64,000 bases of DNA from the NCBI RefSeq assembly GCF_017848315.1, contig NZ_JAFKEC010000016.1, forward strand, positions 34,071 to 98,070, in the 5' to 3' direction. A model generated the notes under the pieces. The model had not been told where the DNA came from. It did not search any database and was given only the letters and a program-made list of their open reading frames with translations. The stretch's first letter is position 1. The number at the start of each line of letters is the position of its first letter. The stretch comes from Pseudomonas palmensis. Its GTDB lineage: Bacteria; Pseudomonadota; Gammaproteobacteria; Pseudomonadales; Pseudomonadaceae. Both the position numbers and the translations under genes were made by a program. Positions 18,083 to 27,175 of this stretch are shown here, piece by piece.

Positions 18083-19630
18083 TCAGCGTAGCCCCAGTCG
18101 GCGGGCCAGGCGGCTGAGGTTGGCGCGGTCCAGGCCCAGCTCGCGCGCGGCACTGGCCCAGTTGTGCTGGTGGCGCTCCAGGCAGGCCTCGATCAGCTGG
18201 CGCTGGTACAGGTCCAGGGCCTGGCGCAGGTCGGTGCCGGGCGGTGGTGGCAGTGGCGCCGCCACGCTGGGCGCTGCCCCCGGGCCGGCGCCGGGCAGGT
18301 CGAAGTCGCGGGCCTCCAGGGTGAGGATCTTCGGCCGCTCGGGGTGCTGGCCCAGCGCCTTGAGCGACGAGCGGCCGATCAGGTGCTCCAGTTCGCGCAC
18401 ATTGCCCGGCCAGTCGTACGCCAGCAGCGCGGCCTGGGCATCGCTGCTCAGGCGCAGGCTGTTCAGGCCCATGCGCGAGCGGTTCTGCTCCAGGAAGTAG
18501 CCGCTGAGCAGCAGCACGTCGCGCCCGCGCTCGCGCAGCGCCGGCACCCGCAGCGGGTACACGCTCAGGCGGTGGTAGAAGTCGGCGCGGTAGCGCCCGG
18601 CACGCACTTCCTCGGCCAGGTCGCGGTTGGTGGCGGCAATCAGGCGTACATCCACCTGGTGCTCCTGGTCCGAGCCCAGGCGCTGCAGCTGTCCGCTTTG
18701 CAGCACGCGCAGCAACTTGGCCTGCACGGCCAGCGACAGTTCGCCCACTTCGTCGAGAAACAGTGTGCCGCCGTTGGCCAGCTCGAACTTGCCGCGTCGC
18801 TCGCCCACCGCGCCGGTGAAGGCGCCGCGCACATGGCCGAACAGCTCGCTCTCGACCAGGGTGTCGGGCAAGGCGGCGCAGTTGAGGCTGATCATCGGCT
18901 TGTCGGCACGCGCCGACTGCTGGTGGATGGCCTGGGCCACCAGCTCCTTGCCGACTCCGGTTTCACCGGTGACCAGTACGGTCAGGTCGCTGCCGGCGAC
19001 CAGGCGGATCTCTTCGAGCAGGTGCTTGTGGGCCTTGCTCTGGCCGATCAGTTCCTGGTGCTGCTGGCCGCTGGCCTGGCGGTAGATCTCGGCGCGCTGG
19101 TGTTCGTCTTCGGCGCGCAGGGCCAGGCGTTCGATACGTTGCGCCACGTTGACCGTGGCGGCGGCCAGGCTGGCGAAGGCCTGCAGGGCGTCCAGCTCGA
19201 CCTGCTGGAAGCGCTCCGGGGCCAGCGCATCGAGGGTGATCAGGCCCCAGGGCCGTTCGTCGACGAACAGCGGGCAGCCCATGCAGTCGTGTACCTCCAG
19301 GTGCTGGTGCAGGCCCTCGACCAGGCCGTCGTAGGGGTCGGGCAGTTGGCTGTCGCTGGCAAAGCGGGTCGGCTCGCTGCGGCTGAGCAGGGCGGCGAAG
19401 CGCGGGTGTTCGCTGACCTTGAAGCGCCGGCCCAGGGTGTCGGGGCTCAGGCCGTCCACCGCCAGGGGGACCAGCCATTCGCCATCCAGGCGCAGCAGCG
19501 CGGCGGCGTCGCATGGCAACAGGGCGCGCATGGCTTCGAGCAGGCGACGGTAGCGTTCGCGTTCGGGCAGCTCGCGAGACAGGTCGCTGACCAGGGGCAG
19601 CAGTGCGGTAAGCAGGGATTTTGCGGTCAT
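18083..19630 (-). CDS. norR: Nitric-oxide-responsive sigma-54 activator NorR
   Basis: A 515-residue enhancer-binding protein. An N-terminal GAF domain (about 1-170), which in NorR binds NO at a non-haem iron, precedes a sigma-54 AAA+ domain with GETGVGKE, GAFTGA at residues 269-274 (sigma-54 contact) and GTLFLDEVGEL. The C-terminal Fis-type helix-turn-helix reads NWASAARELGLDRANLSRL. Length, domain order and divergence from hmp fit NorR. Three GT-N7-AC sites lie between norR and hmp; the first overlaps the norR start codon, so NorR may also limit its own expression. Confidence 0.93.
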   Translation of the reverse strand: MTAKSLLTALLPLVSDLSRELPERERYRRLLEAMRALLPCDAAALLRLDGEWLVPLAVDGLSPDTLGRRFKVSEHPRFAALLSRSEPTRFASDSQLPDPYDGLVEGLHQHLEVHDCMGCPLFVDERPWGLITLDALAPERFQQVELDALQAFASLAAATVNVAQRIERLALRAEDEHQRAEIYRQASGQQHQELIGQSKAHKHLLEEIRLVAGSDLTVLVTGETGVGKELVAQAIHQQSARADKPMISLNCAALPDTLVESELFGHVRGAFTGAVGERRGKFELANGGTLFLDEVGELSLAVQAKLLRVLQSGQLQRLGSDQEHQVDVRLIAATNRDLAEEVRAGRYRADFYHRLSVYPLRVPALRERGRDVLLLSGYFLEQNRSRMGLNSLRLSSDAQAALLAYDWPGNVRELEHLIGRSSLKALGQHPERPKILTLEARDFDLPGAGPGAAPSVAAPLPPPPGTDLRQALDLYQRQLIEACLERHQHNWASAARELGLDRANLSRLARRLGLR

Positions 19631-19636
19631 GATGAC
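19626..19636. promoter_or_regulatory. NorR-type site 1 (GT-N7-AC)
   Basis: GTCATGATGAC matches the NorR half-site rule GT-N7-AC and covers the start codon of norR (19628-19630). It is the most norR-proximal of three. Confidence 0.6.
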
Positions 19637-19644
19637 TCCTTCGA

Positions 19645-19655
19645 GTCTTTATGAC
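19645..19655. promoter_or_regulatory. NorR-type site 2 (GT-N7-AC)
   Basis: GTCTTTATGAC matches GT-N7-AC and lies inside a larger perfect inverted repeat, GAGTC-TTTAT-GACTC (19643-19657). Confidence 0.68.
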
Positions 19656-19670
19656 TCTAGCAGGGCTGTG

Positions 19671-19681
19671 GTCAATTTGAC
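19671..19681. promoter_or_regulatory. NorR-type site 3 (GT-N7-AC)
   Basis: GTCAATTTGAC matches GT-N7-AC and is a perfect palindrome apart from its centre. It lies about 45 bases upstream of the sigma-54 promoter, a usual place for enhancer sites. Confidence 0.68.
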
Positions 19682-19722
19682 TCAAAAATATTCAAGCTAT
19701 TGATTTATATGGATTTAATAGT

Positions 19723-19738
19723 TGGCACGAAAGCTGAA
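19723..19738 (+). promoter_or_regulatory. Sigma-54 promoter of hmp
   Basis: TGGCACGAAAGCTGAA against the consensus TGGCAC-N5-TTGCW. The -24 element is perfect. The -12 element keeps its TG and final A but has A where C is usual. The expected transcript start is near 19748, giving a leader of about 38 bases before the hmp ATG. NorR sites upstream support the call. Confidence 0.7.
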
Positions 19739-19785
19739 ACAACCCGGGCAGATTATCCAGAAGCCATAAGGCCCGGGAGTTACCC

Positions 19786-20967
19786 ATGCTCAATGCCCAA
19801 GATCGTGCCATCGTCAAAGCCACCGTTCCGCTGCTTGAAAGCGGCGGCGAGGCGCTGACCACGCATTTCTACAAACTGATGCTCAGCGAATACCCCGAGG
19901 TGCGTCCGCTGTTCAACCAGGCCAACCAGGCCAGCGGCGACCAACCGCGGGCGCTGGCCAATGGCGTACTGATGTACGCACGCCATATCGACCAGCTCGA
20001 GCAACTGGGCGGCCTGGTGAACCAGATCATCAACAAGCACGTGGCGCTGCAGATCCTGCCCGAGCATTACCCGATCGTCGGCGCCTGCCTGCTGCGTGCC
20101 ATCGAAGAGGTGCTCGGCAAGGAGGTCGCCACCCCCGAGGTCATCGCGGCCTGGGGCGCGGCCTACCAGCAACTGGCCGATATCCTGATCGGCGCCGAAG
20201 AGGGCCTGTACCAGCAGAAGGCCCAGGCGCCGGGTGGCTGGCGCGGTGCGCGGGCGTTCCGGCTGGCGGCGCGGGTGCAGGAGAGCAGCGAGATCGTCTC
20301 GTTCCACTTCGCCCCGCTCGATGGCGGCCCGGTCCTCAAAGGCGAGCCCGGCCAGTACCTGGGCCTGAAGGTGCAGATCGATGGCCAGGAGCACCGGCGC
20401 AACTATTCATTGTCGGCGCTGGGTGACGGCCGCGAGTACCGCATCAGCGTCAAGCGCGAGGCGGGCGGCAAGGTGTCCAACTACCTGCATGAGCACCTGC
20501 AGGTGGGCGATACCCTGGAGCTGTTCCCGCCGGCGGGCGAGTTCACCCTGAGCGCCAGCGACAAGCCGCTGGTGCTGATCAGCGGCGGGGTAGGGATCAC
20601 CCCGACCCTGGCGATGCTCGACGCGGCCCTGGCCAGCGGTCGCCTGGTGCACTTCATTCATTGCGCGCGCAACGGTGCGGTGCATGCGTTTCGCGACTGG
20701 GTGGACGAACGCGCGGCGCGTCATCCGCAGCTCAAGCGCTTCTATTGCTACGCCGAGGATGATGGGGTGAGCCTGCCGGCCGACGCCGTGGGGCTGCTGA
20801 GCCAGGATCAACTGGCGCAGTGGCTGCCGGTCGAGCGTGACCTGGACGCGTACTTCCTGGGGCCCAAGGGCTTCATGGCGGCGATCAGGCGTCAGCTCAA
20901 GGCCCTGGGGGTGCCGGAGCAGCAGAGTCGCTACGAGTTCTTTGGGCCGGCGGCGGCACTCGAGTAA
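19786..20967 (+). CDS. hmp: Flavohaemoglobin Hmp (nitric oxide dioxygenase)
   Basis: A 393-residue cytoplasmic enzyme that oxidises NO to nitrate with O2 and NADPH. Residues 1-140 are a globin domain (MLNAQDRAIVKATVPLLESG), with the proximal His in NKHVALQI. An FAD domain with RRNYSLSA comes next, then an NAD(P)H domain with ISGGVGITPTLAML and the C-terminal YEFFGP. The ATG follows a GGGAG ribosome site. It is transcribed away from norR behind a sigma-54 promoter, so NO induction through NorR is strongly suggested. Confidence 0.96.
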   Translation: MLNAQDRAIVKATVPLLESGGEALTTHFYKLMLSEYPEVRPLFNQANQASGDQPRALANGVLMYARHIDQLEQLGGLVNQIINKHVALQILPEHYPIVGACLLRAIEEVLGKEVATPEVIAAWGAAYQQLADILIGAEEGLYQQKAQAPGGWRGARAFRLAARVQESSEIVSFHFAPLDGGPVLKGEPGQYLGLKVQIDGQEHRRNYSLSALGDGREYRISVKREAGGKVSNYLHEHLQVGDTLELFPPAGEFTLSASDKPLVLISGGVGITPTLAMLDAALASGRLVHFIHCARNGAVHAFRDWVDERAARHPQLKRFYCYAEDDGVSLPADAVGLLSQDQLAQWLPVERDLDAYFLGPKGFMAAIRRQLKALGVPEQQSRYEFFGPAAALE

Positions 20968-20992
20968 GGGCCGGGGCCTGTTCGCCGGCAAT

Positions 20993-21033
20993 GCCGGCGC
21001 CTGCAGCTAAGCGTATGTGCTGCAGGCGCCGGC
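20993..21033. repeat. Perfect 15-bp inverted repeat after hmp
   Basis: GCCGGCGCCTGCAGC and its exact complement flank an 11-base loop. It begins 25 bases after the hmp stop and has no T run. It may act as a stem-loop stabilising or ending the hmp transcript, or be a relative of the REP family. Confidence 0.6.
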
Positions 21034-21148
21034 TAAGCTGCCGACCTTAATCTTCTTTTAATCGGTTTAACCTTCACTCCCTGTGGTCATGGTCGGCGTG
21101 TAGAATTGCGCCCAGGCTTGAGCCACCTATCTAGTGAAGGGAACGGGA

Positions 21149-21655
21149 ATGAACGATCTAACGCAGCGCCTGAATCGGGAACGGCGCTTTCTGGTACTGC
21201 TGGGCGCCATCTGCCTGGCGCTGATCGGCGGTGCCCTGTACATGCAGATCGTGCTGGGCGAGGCACCGTGCCCACTGTGCATCCTGCAGCGCTATGCATT
21301 GCTGTTCATCGCCCTGTTCGCCTTCATCGGTGCGGCCATGCCCGGGCGGCGCAGCCTCACGCTGTTCGAGGCCCTGGTGGTGCTGAGCGCCATCGGCGGC
21401 ATTGCTGCAGCCGGCAACCACGCCTACATTCTGGCCAACCCGGCCGTCAGCTGCGGCATCGACACACTGCAGCCGATCGTCGACGGCCTGCCGCTGGCCT
21501 CGGTGCTGCCGCTGGTGTTCCAGGTGGATGGTTTCTGCTCGACGCCGTACCCGCCGGTGCTGGGGCTGTCGCTGGCGCAATGGGCGCTGCTGGCCTTCGT
21601 GCTGACCGCCGTGCTGGTGCCGCTGGGCATCTACCGCAACCGTCGCCAGCGTTAG
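21149..21655 (+). CDS. dsbB: Disulphide bond formation protein DsbB
   Basis: A 168-residue inner-membrane quinone reductase that reoxidises DsbA. It has four hydrophobic helices. The first periplasmic pair is CPLC in APCPLCILQRYALL. The second pair is formed by the cysteines in VSCGIDT and GFCSTPYP. The size fits DsbB. The ATG at 21149 after AAGGGAACGGGA is preferred to an in-frame ATG at 21134 that would sit within the leader. It lies upstream of cyo, but more than 550 bases separate them. Confidence 0.9.
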   Translation: MNDLTQRLNRERRFLVLLGAICLALIGGALYMQIVLGEAPCPLCILQRYALLFIALFAFIGAAMPGRRSLTLFEALVVLSAIGGIAAAGNHAYILANPAVSCGIDTLQPIVDGLPLASVLPLVFQVDGFCSTPYPPVLGLSLAQWALLAFVLTAVLVPLGIYRNRRQR

Positions 21656-22217
21656 ACAAAAGTCCCGTGTCGAGGCAAGTGCGCAGGGCTTGAGAATTTT
21701 CCGAAGAAGTCGCCTCCAGGTTGACCTGGATCAAGTCCCGACCCTTGCGGTACGGGCATTTCAGGGCTACAGCCAGGGGTGCGACAAACTGTCGCGAAAC
21801 TGATTTTTGCTGCGCTATTGTTACGTTTTCTGTAAAGGACTGTTGCTCAATAAGTCATAGTCATGGCCATGTTACCTCACTACAATCGCCCCCAATTTCC
21901 GTTCGGCACCGCTTGCGAGTTGCAGGATTAAAGGAGCTCCGGCCCCTTTCGTGACTCTGACGAGCATCGCCTGCGGCGATGCCGGGCTGACCCCCCTCCC
22001 GTGATTTTCCGCACCAAATGGAATTGGTCTGTAAACAGGCCTGATTGCCTACGAAGTCAAAACAATAAGCACCGTTGCACACCGGTTCTGCCGAGCAGCC
22101 GCAGCTGAATTCCGGCGTGACCGTATTCGATCCCATAAATGCTGACGCTTGGCAGGACGAAGTGTTGGCGACCAAAACACAAATTGCATTGAAGCAAGCT
22201 GCTCTAGAGGTCGTGAG
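21656..22217. other. Long leader/intergenic region before cyoA
   Basis: 562 bases between dsbB and cyoA without a convincing gene. It contains the ANR/FNR-like box at 21721-21734. A 104-codon minus-strand frame (21861-22175) has no family similarity and no ribosome site. The second half is less GC-rich than the genes around it and may be a long cyo leader. No riboswitch was recognised. Confidence 0.6.
21721..21734. promoter_or_regulatory. ANR/FNR-type box upstream of cyoABCDE
   Basis: TTGACCTGGATCAA matches the consensus TTGAT-N4-ATCAA at nine of ten fixed positions. Oxygen-dependent control of the bo3 oxidase through ANR is known in P. putida, which fits. No clear -10 was seen at the class II distance, so activation or repression cannot be decided. 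Confidence 0.65.
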
Positions 22218-23159
22218 ATGAGTAAAAAGCGTTACCCCAGACTGTTTGGCATTCTGCCCTTTTTAGGCATGCTTTTACTCAGTGGGTGCAACTGGACCCT
22301 GCTCGACCCGAAGGGCCAGGTCGGCATTGAGCAAAGGAACCTGATCCTGATCGCTACCGGCCTGATGTTGCTGGTGGTGATTCCTGTCATTTTCATGACG
22401 ATCGCGTTCGCGTGGAAGTATCGCGCCTCCAACAAGGCTGCCACCTACACCCCTGATTGGTCGCACTCGACCAAGATCGAAGTGGCCGTATGGTCCATCC
22501 CGGTGCTGATCATCATCGCCCTGGGTTATGTCACCTACCTCTCCACCCACAAGCTGGACCCGTACCGTCCACTGGATTCCGACGTGAAGCCGGTGCAGAT
22601 CGACGTGGTCGCGCTGGACTGGAAATGGCTGTTCATCTACCCGGAACAGGGTATTGCCACGGTCAACAAGATCGTCTTCCCGGCCAACACCCCGGTCAAT
22701 TTCCGCGTGACCTCCGACGCCGTGATGAACTCGTTCTTCATCCCGGGCCTGGGCGGCCAGATCTACGCGATGGCGGGCATGACCACCAAGCTGCACCTGA
22801 TTGCCAACCAGAACGCCGAGTTCGACGGGATCTCCGCCAACTACAGCGGTGCCGGCTTCACCGGCATGAAGTTCAAGGCGATCGCCACGTCCCAGGAAGA
22901 TTTCGAGGCGTGGGTCAACGAGGTCAAGCAGTCGCCGCAACAACTGGACAAGGCCACCTACGAGGCTCTGGCCAAACCTAGCGAAAACAACCCGGTTGCG
23001 CTCTACAGCGTGGCCCCGGAAAACATGTTCCAGTCCATCGTCGACAAGTACGAGGGCATGAACCGTGGCAAGCCGGTGGTGCACGAGAAGAAAGAGCACA
23101 AAGAAGCGGCCGAAGCGATGGACGTGAGTATGCATTCAGCTGCTGGGGCAGAGGAGTAA
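22218..23159 (+). CDS. cyoA: Cytochrome bo3 ubiquinol oxidase subunit II, CyoA
   Basis: A 313-residue lipoprotein subunit of the proton-pumping ubiquinol oxidase. The lipobox LLLSGC gives a lipidated Cys, followed by two transmembrane helices (LIATGLMLLVVIPVIFM and VAVWSIPVLIIIALGYVTYL) and a cupredoxin-like periplasmic domain lacking the CuA cysteines, as in quinol oxidases. The ATG at 22218 puts the signal peptide at the N-terminus; the frame opens earlier at 22149 but adds an unlikely leader. It is the first gene of cyoABCDE, three bases before cyoB. Confidence 0.95.
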   Translation: MSKKRYPRLFGILPFLGMLLLSGCNWTLLDPKGQVGIEQRNLILIATGLMLLVVIPVIFMTIAFAWKYRASNKAATYTPDWSHSTKIEVAVWSIPVLIIIALGYVTYLSTHKLDPYRPLDSDVKPVQIDVVALDWKWLFIYPEQGIATVNKIVFPANTPVNFRVTSDAVMNSFFIPGLGGQIYAMAGMTTKLHLIANQNAEFDGISANYSGAGFTGMKFKAIATSQEDFEAWVNEVKQSPQQLDKATYEALAKPSENNPVALYSVAPENMFQSIVDKYEGMNRGKPVVHEKKEHKEAAEAMDVSMHSAAGAEE

Positions 23160-23162
23160 AAG

Positions 23163-25181
23163 ATGTTCGGTAAACTTAGTCTGGACGCGATCCCGTATCA
23201 CGAGCCGATAGTCATGGTGACCCTCGCCATGATCGCGCTCGGCGGTCTCGCGTTGGTTGCTGCAATCACCTATTTCCGCAAGTGGACCTACTTGTGGACC
23301 GAGTGGCTGACGTCGGTCGACCACAAGAAGATCGGGGTGATGTACATCATCGTCGCGATGGTCATGCTGCTGCGCGGCTTTGCCGACGCCATCATGATGC
23401 GTACCCAGCTGGCCATGGCCACTGGCGGCGCCGAGGGCTATCTGCCTCCTGAACACTATGACCAGATCTTCACCGCTCACGGTGTGATCATGATCATCTT
23501 CATGGCGATGCCATTCTTCACCGGCCTGATGAACCTGGCCCTGCCTCTGCAGATCGGTGCACGTGACGTTGCCTTCCCGTTCCTCAACTCCCTGAGCTTC
23601 TGGCTGCTGGTGTCCGGCGTTGCGCTGGTCAACATCTCCCTGGGCGTGGGCGAGTTCGCCAAGACCGGCTGGGTGGCCTATCCACCGCTGGCGGGTATCC
23701 AGTACAGCCCTGGGGTCGGTGTCGACTACTACATCTGGGCGCTACAGATATCCGGATTGGGGACAACGCTGACCGGTGTCAACTTCCTGGCCACCGTGCT
23801 GAAAATGCGCGCCCCTGGCATGAAGCTGATGGACATGCCGATCTTCACCTGGACCTGCACCTGGGCCAACATCCTGATCGTGGCTTCGTTCCCGATCCTG
23901 ACCGCGACCCTGGCACTGCTGACCGTTGACCGTTATCTGGACTTCCACATTTTCACCAACGAGCTTGGTGGGAACCCGATGATGTACGTCAACCTGTTCT
24001 GGGCATGGGGTCACCCTGAGGTGTACATCCTGATCCTGCCGGCGTTCGGCGTGTTCTCGGAAGTCATCTCGACCTTTACCGGCAAGCGCCTGTTCGGCCA
24101 CAAGTCGATGATCTACGCCTCGGGTGCGATCTCGGTTCTGGGCTTCGGCGTATGGCTGCACCACTTCTTCACCATGGGTTCGGGCGCCAGCGTCAACACC
24201 TTCTTCGGTCTGGCGACCATGCTCATTTCGATCCCGACCGGGGTCAAGCTGTTCAACTGGCTGTTCACGATCTACCAGGGCCGTCTGCGCTTCACCGCGC
24301 CAGTGCTGTGGACCCTGGGCTTCATGGTGACCTTCTCGATCGGCGGCATGACCGGCGTACTGCTGGCCGTACCTGGTGCTGACTTCGTGCTGCACAACAG
24401 CCTGTTCGTGATCGCTCACTTCCACAACGTGATCATCGGTGGTGCGGTGTTCGGCTACATTGCCGGCTTCGCCTTCTGGTTCCCGAAAGCCTTCGGTTTC
24501 ACCCTGAACGAGAAGTGGGGCAAGGCTGCCTTCTGGTTCTGGATCTCCGGTTTCTACGTGGCCTTCATGCCGCTGTACGCACTGGGCTTCATGGGCATGA
24601 CCCGTCGTCTGAACCACTCGGACAACCCTGCCTGGGAACCGTACCTGTACGTGGCCGTGGTCGGTGCCGTGCTGATCCTGTTCGGTATCGCCTGCCAGCT
24701 GATCCAGCTGTACGTGTCGATCCGCGATCGCAAGGACAACATGGACGTCACTGGCGACCCATGGAATGCGCACACCCTGGAATGGTCGACCTCGTCGCCA
24801 CCGCCGTTCTACAACTTCGCCACCATGCCGGAAAAAGTCGGCCTGGACGCATGGACCGAAGCCAAGCGCGCCGGTATCGCCTACAAGGCTCCGGCCCAGT
24901 ACGCACCGATCCACATGCCGAACAACACCGCTACCGGTCTGTACATGGGCGCGCTGTTGACCGTCTTCGGTTTCGCCACCATCTGGCACATCTGGTGGTT
25001 GGCCGCGGTCGGCCTGATCGGCACCATCGCTGTCTTCGTTGCTCACGCTGCGCGTGACGACCAGGGCTACATGGTTCCTGCCGAGGAAGTGGCACGTATC
25101 GAAGGTGAGCGTCTGAAGCACCTCGGTCTGGCTACCGGCTCGCCAGTCGGTGCGCCTGTCGAATCGTTTGAACGGGTTTAA
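23163..25181 (+). CDS. cyoB: Cytochrome bo3 ubiquinol oxidase subunit I, CyoB
   Basis: A 672-residue catalytic subunit holding haem b, haem o3 and CuB, which reduces O2 to water and pumps protons. Multiple membrane helices carry the haem-copper oxidase marks: the low-spin haem His in FTAHGVIM, the CuB and cross-linked-Tyr segment [20 protein letters not shown], the paired CuB His residues in WLHHFFTMG, and the haem ligands in [15 protein letters not shown] ribosome site precedes the ATG. Length is normal for CyoB. Confidence 0.97.
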   Translation: MFGKLSLDAIPYHEPIVMVTLAMIALGGLALVAAITYFRKWTYLWTEWLTSVDHKKIGVMYIIVAMVMLLRGFADAIMMRTQLAMATGGAEGYLPPEHYDQIFTAHGVIMIIFMAMPFFTGLMNLALPLQIGARDVAFPFLNSLSFWLLVSGVALVNISLGVGEFAKTGWVAYPPLAGIQYSPGVGVDYYIWALQISGLGTTLTGVNFLATVLKMRAPGMKLMDMPIFTWTCTWANILIVASFPILTATLALLTVDRYLDFHIFTNELGGNPMMYVNLFWAWGHPEVYILILPAFGVFSEVISTFTGKRLFGHKSMIYASGAISVLGFGVWLHHFFTMGSGASVNTFFGLATMLISIPTGVKLFNWLFTIYQGRLRFTAPVLWTLGFMVTFSIGGMTGVLLAVPGADFVLHNSLFVIAHFHNVIIGGAVFGYIAGFAFWFPKAFGFTLNEKWGKAAFWFWISGFYVAFMPLYALGFMGMTRRLNHSDNPAWEPYLYVAVVGAVLILFGIACQLIQLYVSIRDRKDNMDVTGDPWNAHTLEWSTSSPPPFYNFATMPEKVGLDAWTEAKRAGIAYKAPAQYAPIHMPNNTATGLYMGALLTVFGFATIWHIWWLAAVGLIGTIAVFVAHAARDDQGYMVPAEEVARIEGERLKHLGLATGSPVGAPVESFERV

Positions 25182-25184
25182 TCA

Positions 25185-25808
25185 ATGTCCAGTCATGTAA
25201 TCAATGCTGATGCTGCTCATGGTCACGACCATGGGCACGAAGAACACCACGACTCGGGCCAGATGACCGTATTCGGTTTCTGGCTGTACCTGATGACCGA
25301 CTGCATCCTGTTTGCGTCGATCTTCGCAGCCTACGCGGTGCTGTCCGGCAACTTTGCCGGCGGCCCGTCGGGTCACGACATCTTCGAACTGCCGTATGTA
25401 CTGGCTGAAACCGCGCTGCTGCTGTTCTCCAGTATCACCTTCGGCTTCGCCATGCTGCAGATGTACAAGGGCAACAAGAACGGTGTACTGGCCTGGCTGG
25501 CAGTCACCTTCCTGCTCGGCCTTGGCTTCATCGTCATGGAAGTCAACGAGTTCCACCTGCTGATCAGCGAAGGCTTCGGCCCGCAGCGCAGCGGCTTCCT
25601 GTCGGGCTTCTTCGCCCTGGTCGGCACCCACGGTCTGCACGTGACCGGTGGTCTGATCTGGATGGCCGTGATGATGTACCAGATCCAGAAAAAGGGCATC
25701 ACCGGTTCGGCCAAGACCCGCATGGGTTGCCTGAGCCTGTTCTGGCACTTCCTGGACGTGGTCTGGATCTGCGTATTCACCGTTGTCTATCTGCTGGGGG
25801 TTCTGTAA
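25185..25808 (+). CDS. cyoC: Cytochrome bo3 ubiquinol oxidase subunit III, CyoC
   Basis: A 207-residue membrane subunit with five predicted helices, a partner of CyoB in the bo3 complex. A His-rich N-terminus ([11 protein letters not shown]) precedes the conserved [20 protein letters not shown]. Later [14 protein letters not shown] and [19 protein letters not shown] match the family. It lies three bases after cyoB and directly abuts cyoD. Confidence 0.95.
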   Translation: MSSHVINADAAHGHDHGHEEHHDSGQMTVFGFWLYLMTDCILFASIFAAYAVLSGNFAGGPSGHDIFELPYVLAETALLLFSSITFGFAMLQMYKGNKNGVLAWLAVTFLLGLGFIVMEVNEFHLLISEGFGPQRSGFLSGFFALVGTHGLHVTGGLIWMAVMMYQIQKKGITGSAKTRMGCLSLFWHFLDVVWICVFTVVYLLGVL

Positions 25809-26141
25809 ATGGCTAACGCACATAACGAGCACGCCGAGGGCAGCCACGGCAGCGTGAAGTCGTACGCAATCGGCTTCGTACTGTCGGTGATCCTGACGCT
25901 GATCCCGTTCGGTCTGGTGATGTACCCGACCTTGCCCAAAGACATGACCGTACTGATCGTGGTGGCCTTCGCGGTCATCCAGATCGTCGTGCACCTGTAC
26001 TACTTCCTGCACCTGGACCGTTCGCCAGAGCAGCGTGAGAACGTCAGCGCCTTCCTGTTCACCGGGTTGGTCATTGCACTGTTGGTCGGCCTGTCGCTGT
26101 GGATCATGTTCAGCATCCACACCAGCATGATGGCGAAGTGA
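25809..26141 (+). CDS. cyoD: Cytochrome bo3 ubiquinol oxidase subunit IV, CyoD
   Basis: A 110-residue membrane subunit with three helices (YAIGFVLSVILTLIPFGLVM, LIVVAFAVIQIVVHLYYFLH and FLFTGLVIALLVGLSLWIMF) after a His- and Glu-rich cytoplasmic start. In the bo3 complex it helps assemble the CuB site. It starts directly after the cyoC stop. Confidence 0.94.
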   Translation: MANAHNEHAEGSHGSVKSYAIGFVLSVILTLIPFGLVMYPTLPKDMTVLIVVAFAVIQIVVHLYYFLHLDRSPEQRENVSAFLFTGLVIALLVGLSLWIMFSIHTSMMAK

Positions 26142-26152
26142 GGTAAGACGGC

Positions 26153-27040
26153 ATGTCCTTTAAGCACTTTATCCAAATCACCAAACCGGGGATCATTTTC
26201 GGTAACGTGCTTTCTGTGGCAGGCGGTTTCTTCCTTGCCGCGCAAGGGCATGTGGACTTCATGCTGTTCCTGGCCACGGTGATCGGCACTTCGCTGGTGG
26301 TGGCGTCCGGTTGCGTGTTCAACAACTGCATCGACCGTGACATCGACATCAAGATGGAGCGCACCAAGAACCGTGTGATGGTTCAAGGGCAGGTCTCGCT
26401 GAAGATCGCGCTGGCCTACGCCACCCTGCTCGGGGTGGCCGGGCTTGGCCTGCTGTACGTGCAGGCCAATGCCCTGGCAGCGTTGTTCGGCCTGATCGGG
26501 TTCATCATCTACGTGGGTTTCTACAGCCTGTACCTGAAGCGCAAATCGGTGCACGGCACCCTGGTAGGCAGCCTGTCCGGTGCCATGCCTCCGGTGATCG
26601 GCTACTGCGCCGTGAGCAACAGCTTCGACCTGGCTGCGTTGACCCTGCTGGTGATGTTCAGCCTGTGGCAGATGCCGCATTCCTATGCGATCGCGATCTT
26701 CCGCTTCAACGACTACCTGGCGGCCTCGATTCCGGTACTGCCGGTCAAGCGTGGCATCCTGGTGGCCAAGAAACACATCCTCTGGTACATCGTGGCGTTC
26801 CTGGCAGCGACCCTGATGCTGACCATCGGTGGTTATGCCGGCATGAGCTACATGGCCGTGGCCGCGGCGATGGGCATGTACTGGTTGTACATGGCCTGGA
26901 CCGGCTACAAGGCTGTGGATGATCGCCTGTGGGCGCGCAAGCTGTTCGTGTTTTCCATCTTCACCATCACTGCGTTGAGCGTGATGATGTCGTTGGACAC
27001 CAAGGTGCCGACCGAGCTGCTGCTGACCTACGCGCATTGA
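26153..27040 (+). CDS. cyoE: Protohaem IX farnesyltransferase (haem O synthase) CyoE
   Basis: A 295-residue polytopic UbiA-family prenyltransferase that attaches farnesyl to haem B to make the haem O needed by CyoB. The Asp-rich motif [18 protein letters not shown] and the second loop [20 protein letters not shown] are intact. It is the last gene of cyoABCDE, 11 bases after cyoD, and is followed by a strong terminator. Confidence 0.95.
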   Translation: MSFKHFIQITKPGIIFGNVLSVAGGFFLAAQGHVDFMLFLATVIGTSLVVASGCVFNNCIDRDIDIKMERTKNRVMVQGQVSLKIALAYATLLGVAGLGLLYVQANALAALFGLIGFIIYVGFYSLYLKRKSVHGTLVGSLSGAMPPVIGYCAVSNSFDLAALTLLVMFSLWQMPHSYAIAIFRFNDYLAASIPVLPVKRGILVAKKHILWYIVAFLAATLMLTIGGYAGMSYMAVAAAMGMYWLYMAWTGYKAVDDRLWARKLFVFSIFTITALSVMMSLDTKVPTELLLTYAH

Positions 27041-27058
27041 TCTGATGTGTTGAAAGAG

Positions 27059-27090
27059 ACCCCGGGCCGAAAGGTGCCGGGGTTTTTTTT
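27059..27090 (+). terminator. Rho-independent terminator of cyoABCDE
   Basis: The stem ACCCCGG/CCGGGGT (27059-27065 with 27077-27083) is followed by eight T residues (27083-27090). It begins 18 bases after the cyoE stop. Confidence 0.93.
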
Positions 27091-27115
27091 GCCCTTCAGA
27101 AACGGCTTCGTTCCC

Positions 27116-27175
27116 GCTCTTGCTCTTGCTCTTGCTCTTGCTCTTGCTCTTGCTCTTGCTCTTGCTTTTGCTTTT
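27116..27175. repeat. Tandem hexanucleotide tract (GCTCTT)n
   Basis: Eight perfect GCTCTT copies (27116-27163) followed by two GCTTTT variants (27164-27175). Such a tract is prone to slippage and copy-number change. It abuts the left end of the inverted-repeat element, whose outer ends also read GCTTTTGATC. Confidence 0.95.

Noticed and set aside
21721..21734. Reading the ANR-like box as a second sigma-54 or Fur site
   Set aside because: It lacks GG-N10-GC spacing and the Fur hexamers, while TTGA-N6-TCAA fits ANR/FNR closely.
21861..22175. 104-codon minus-strand frame upstream of cyoA
   Set aside because: No ribosome site, odd composition and no family; it lies in the probable leader of cyo.
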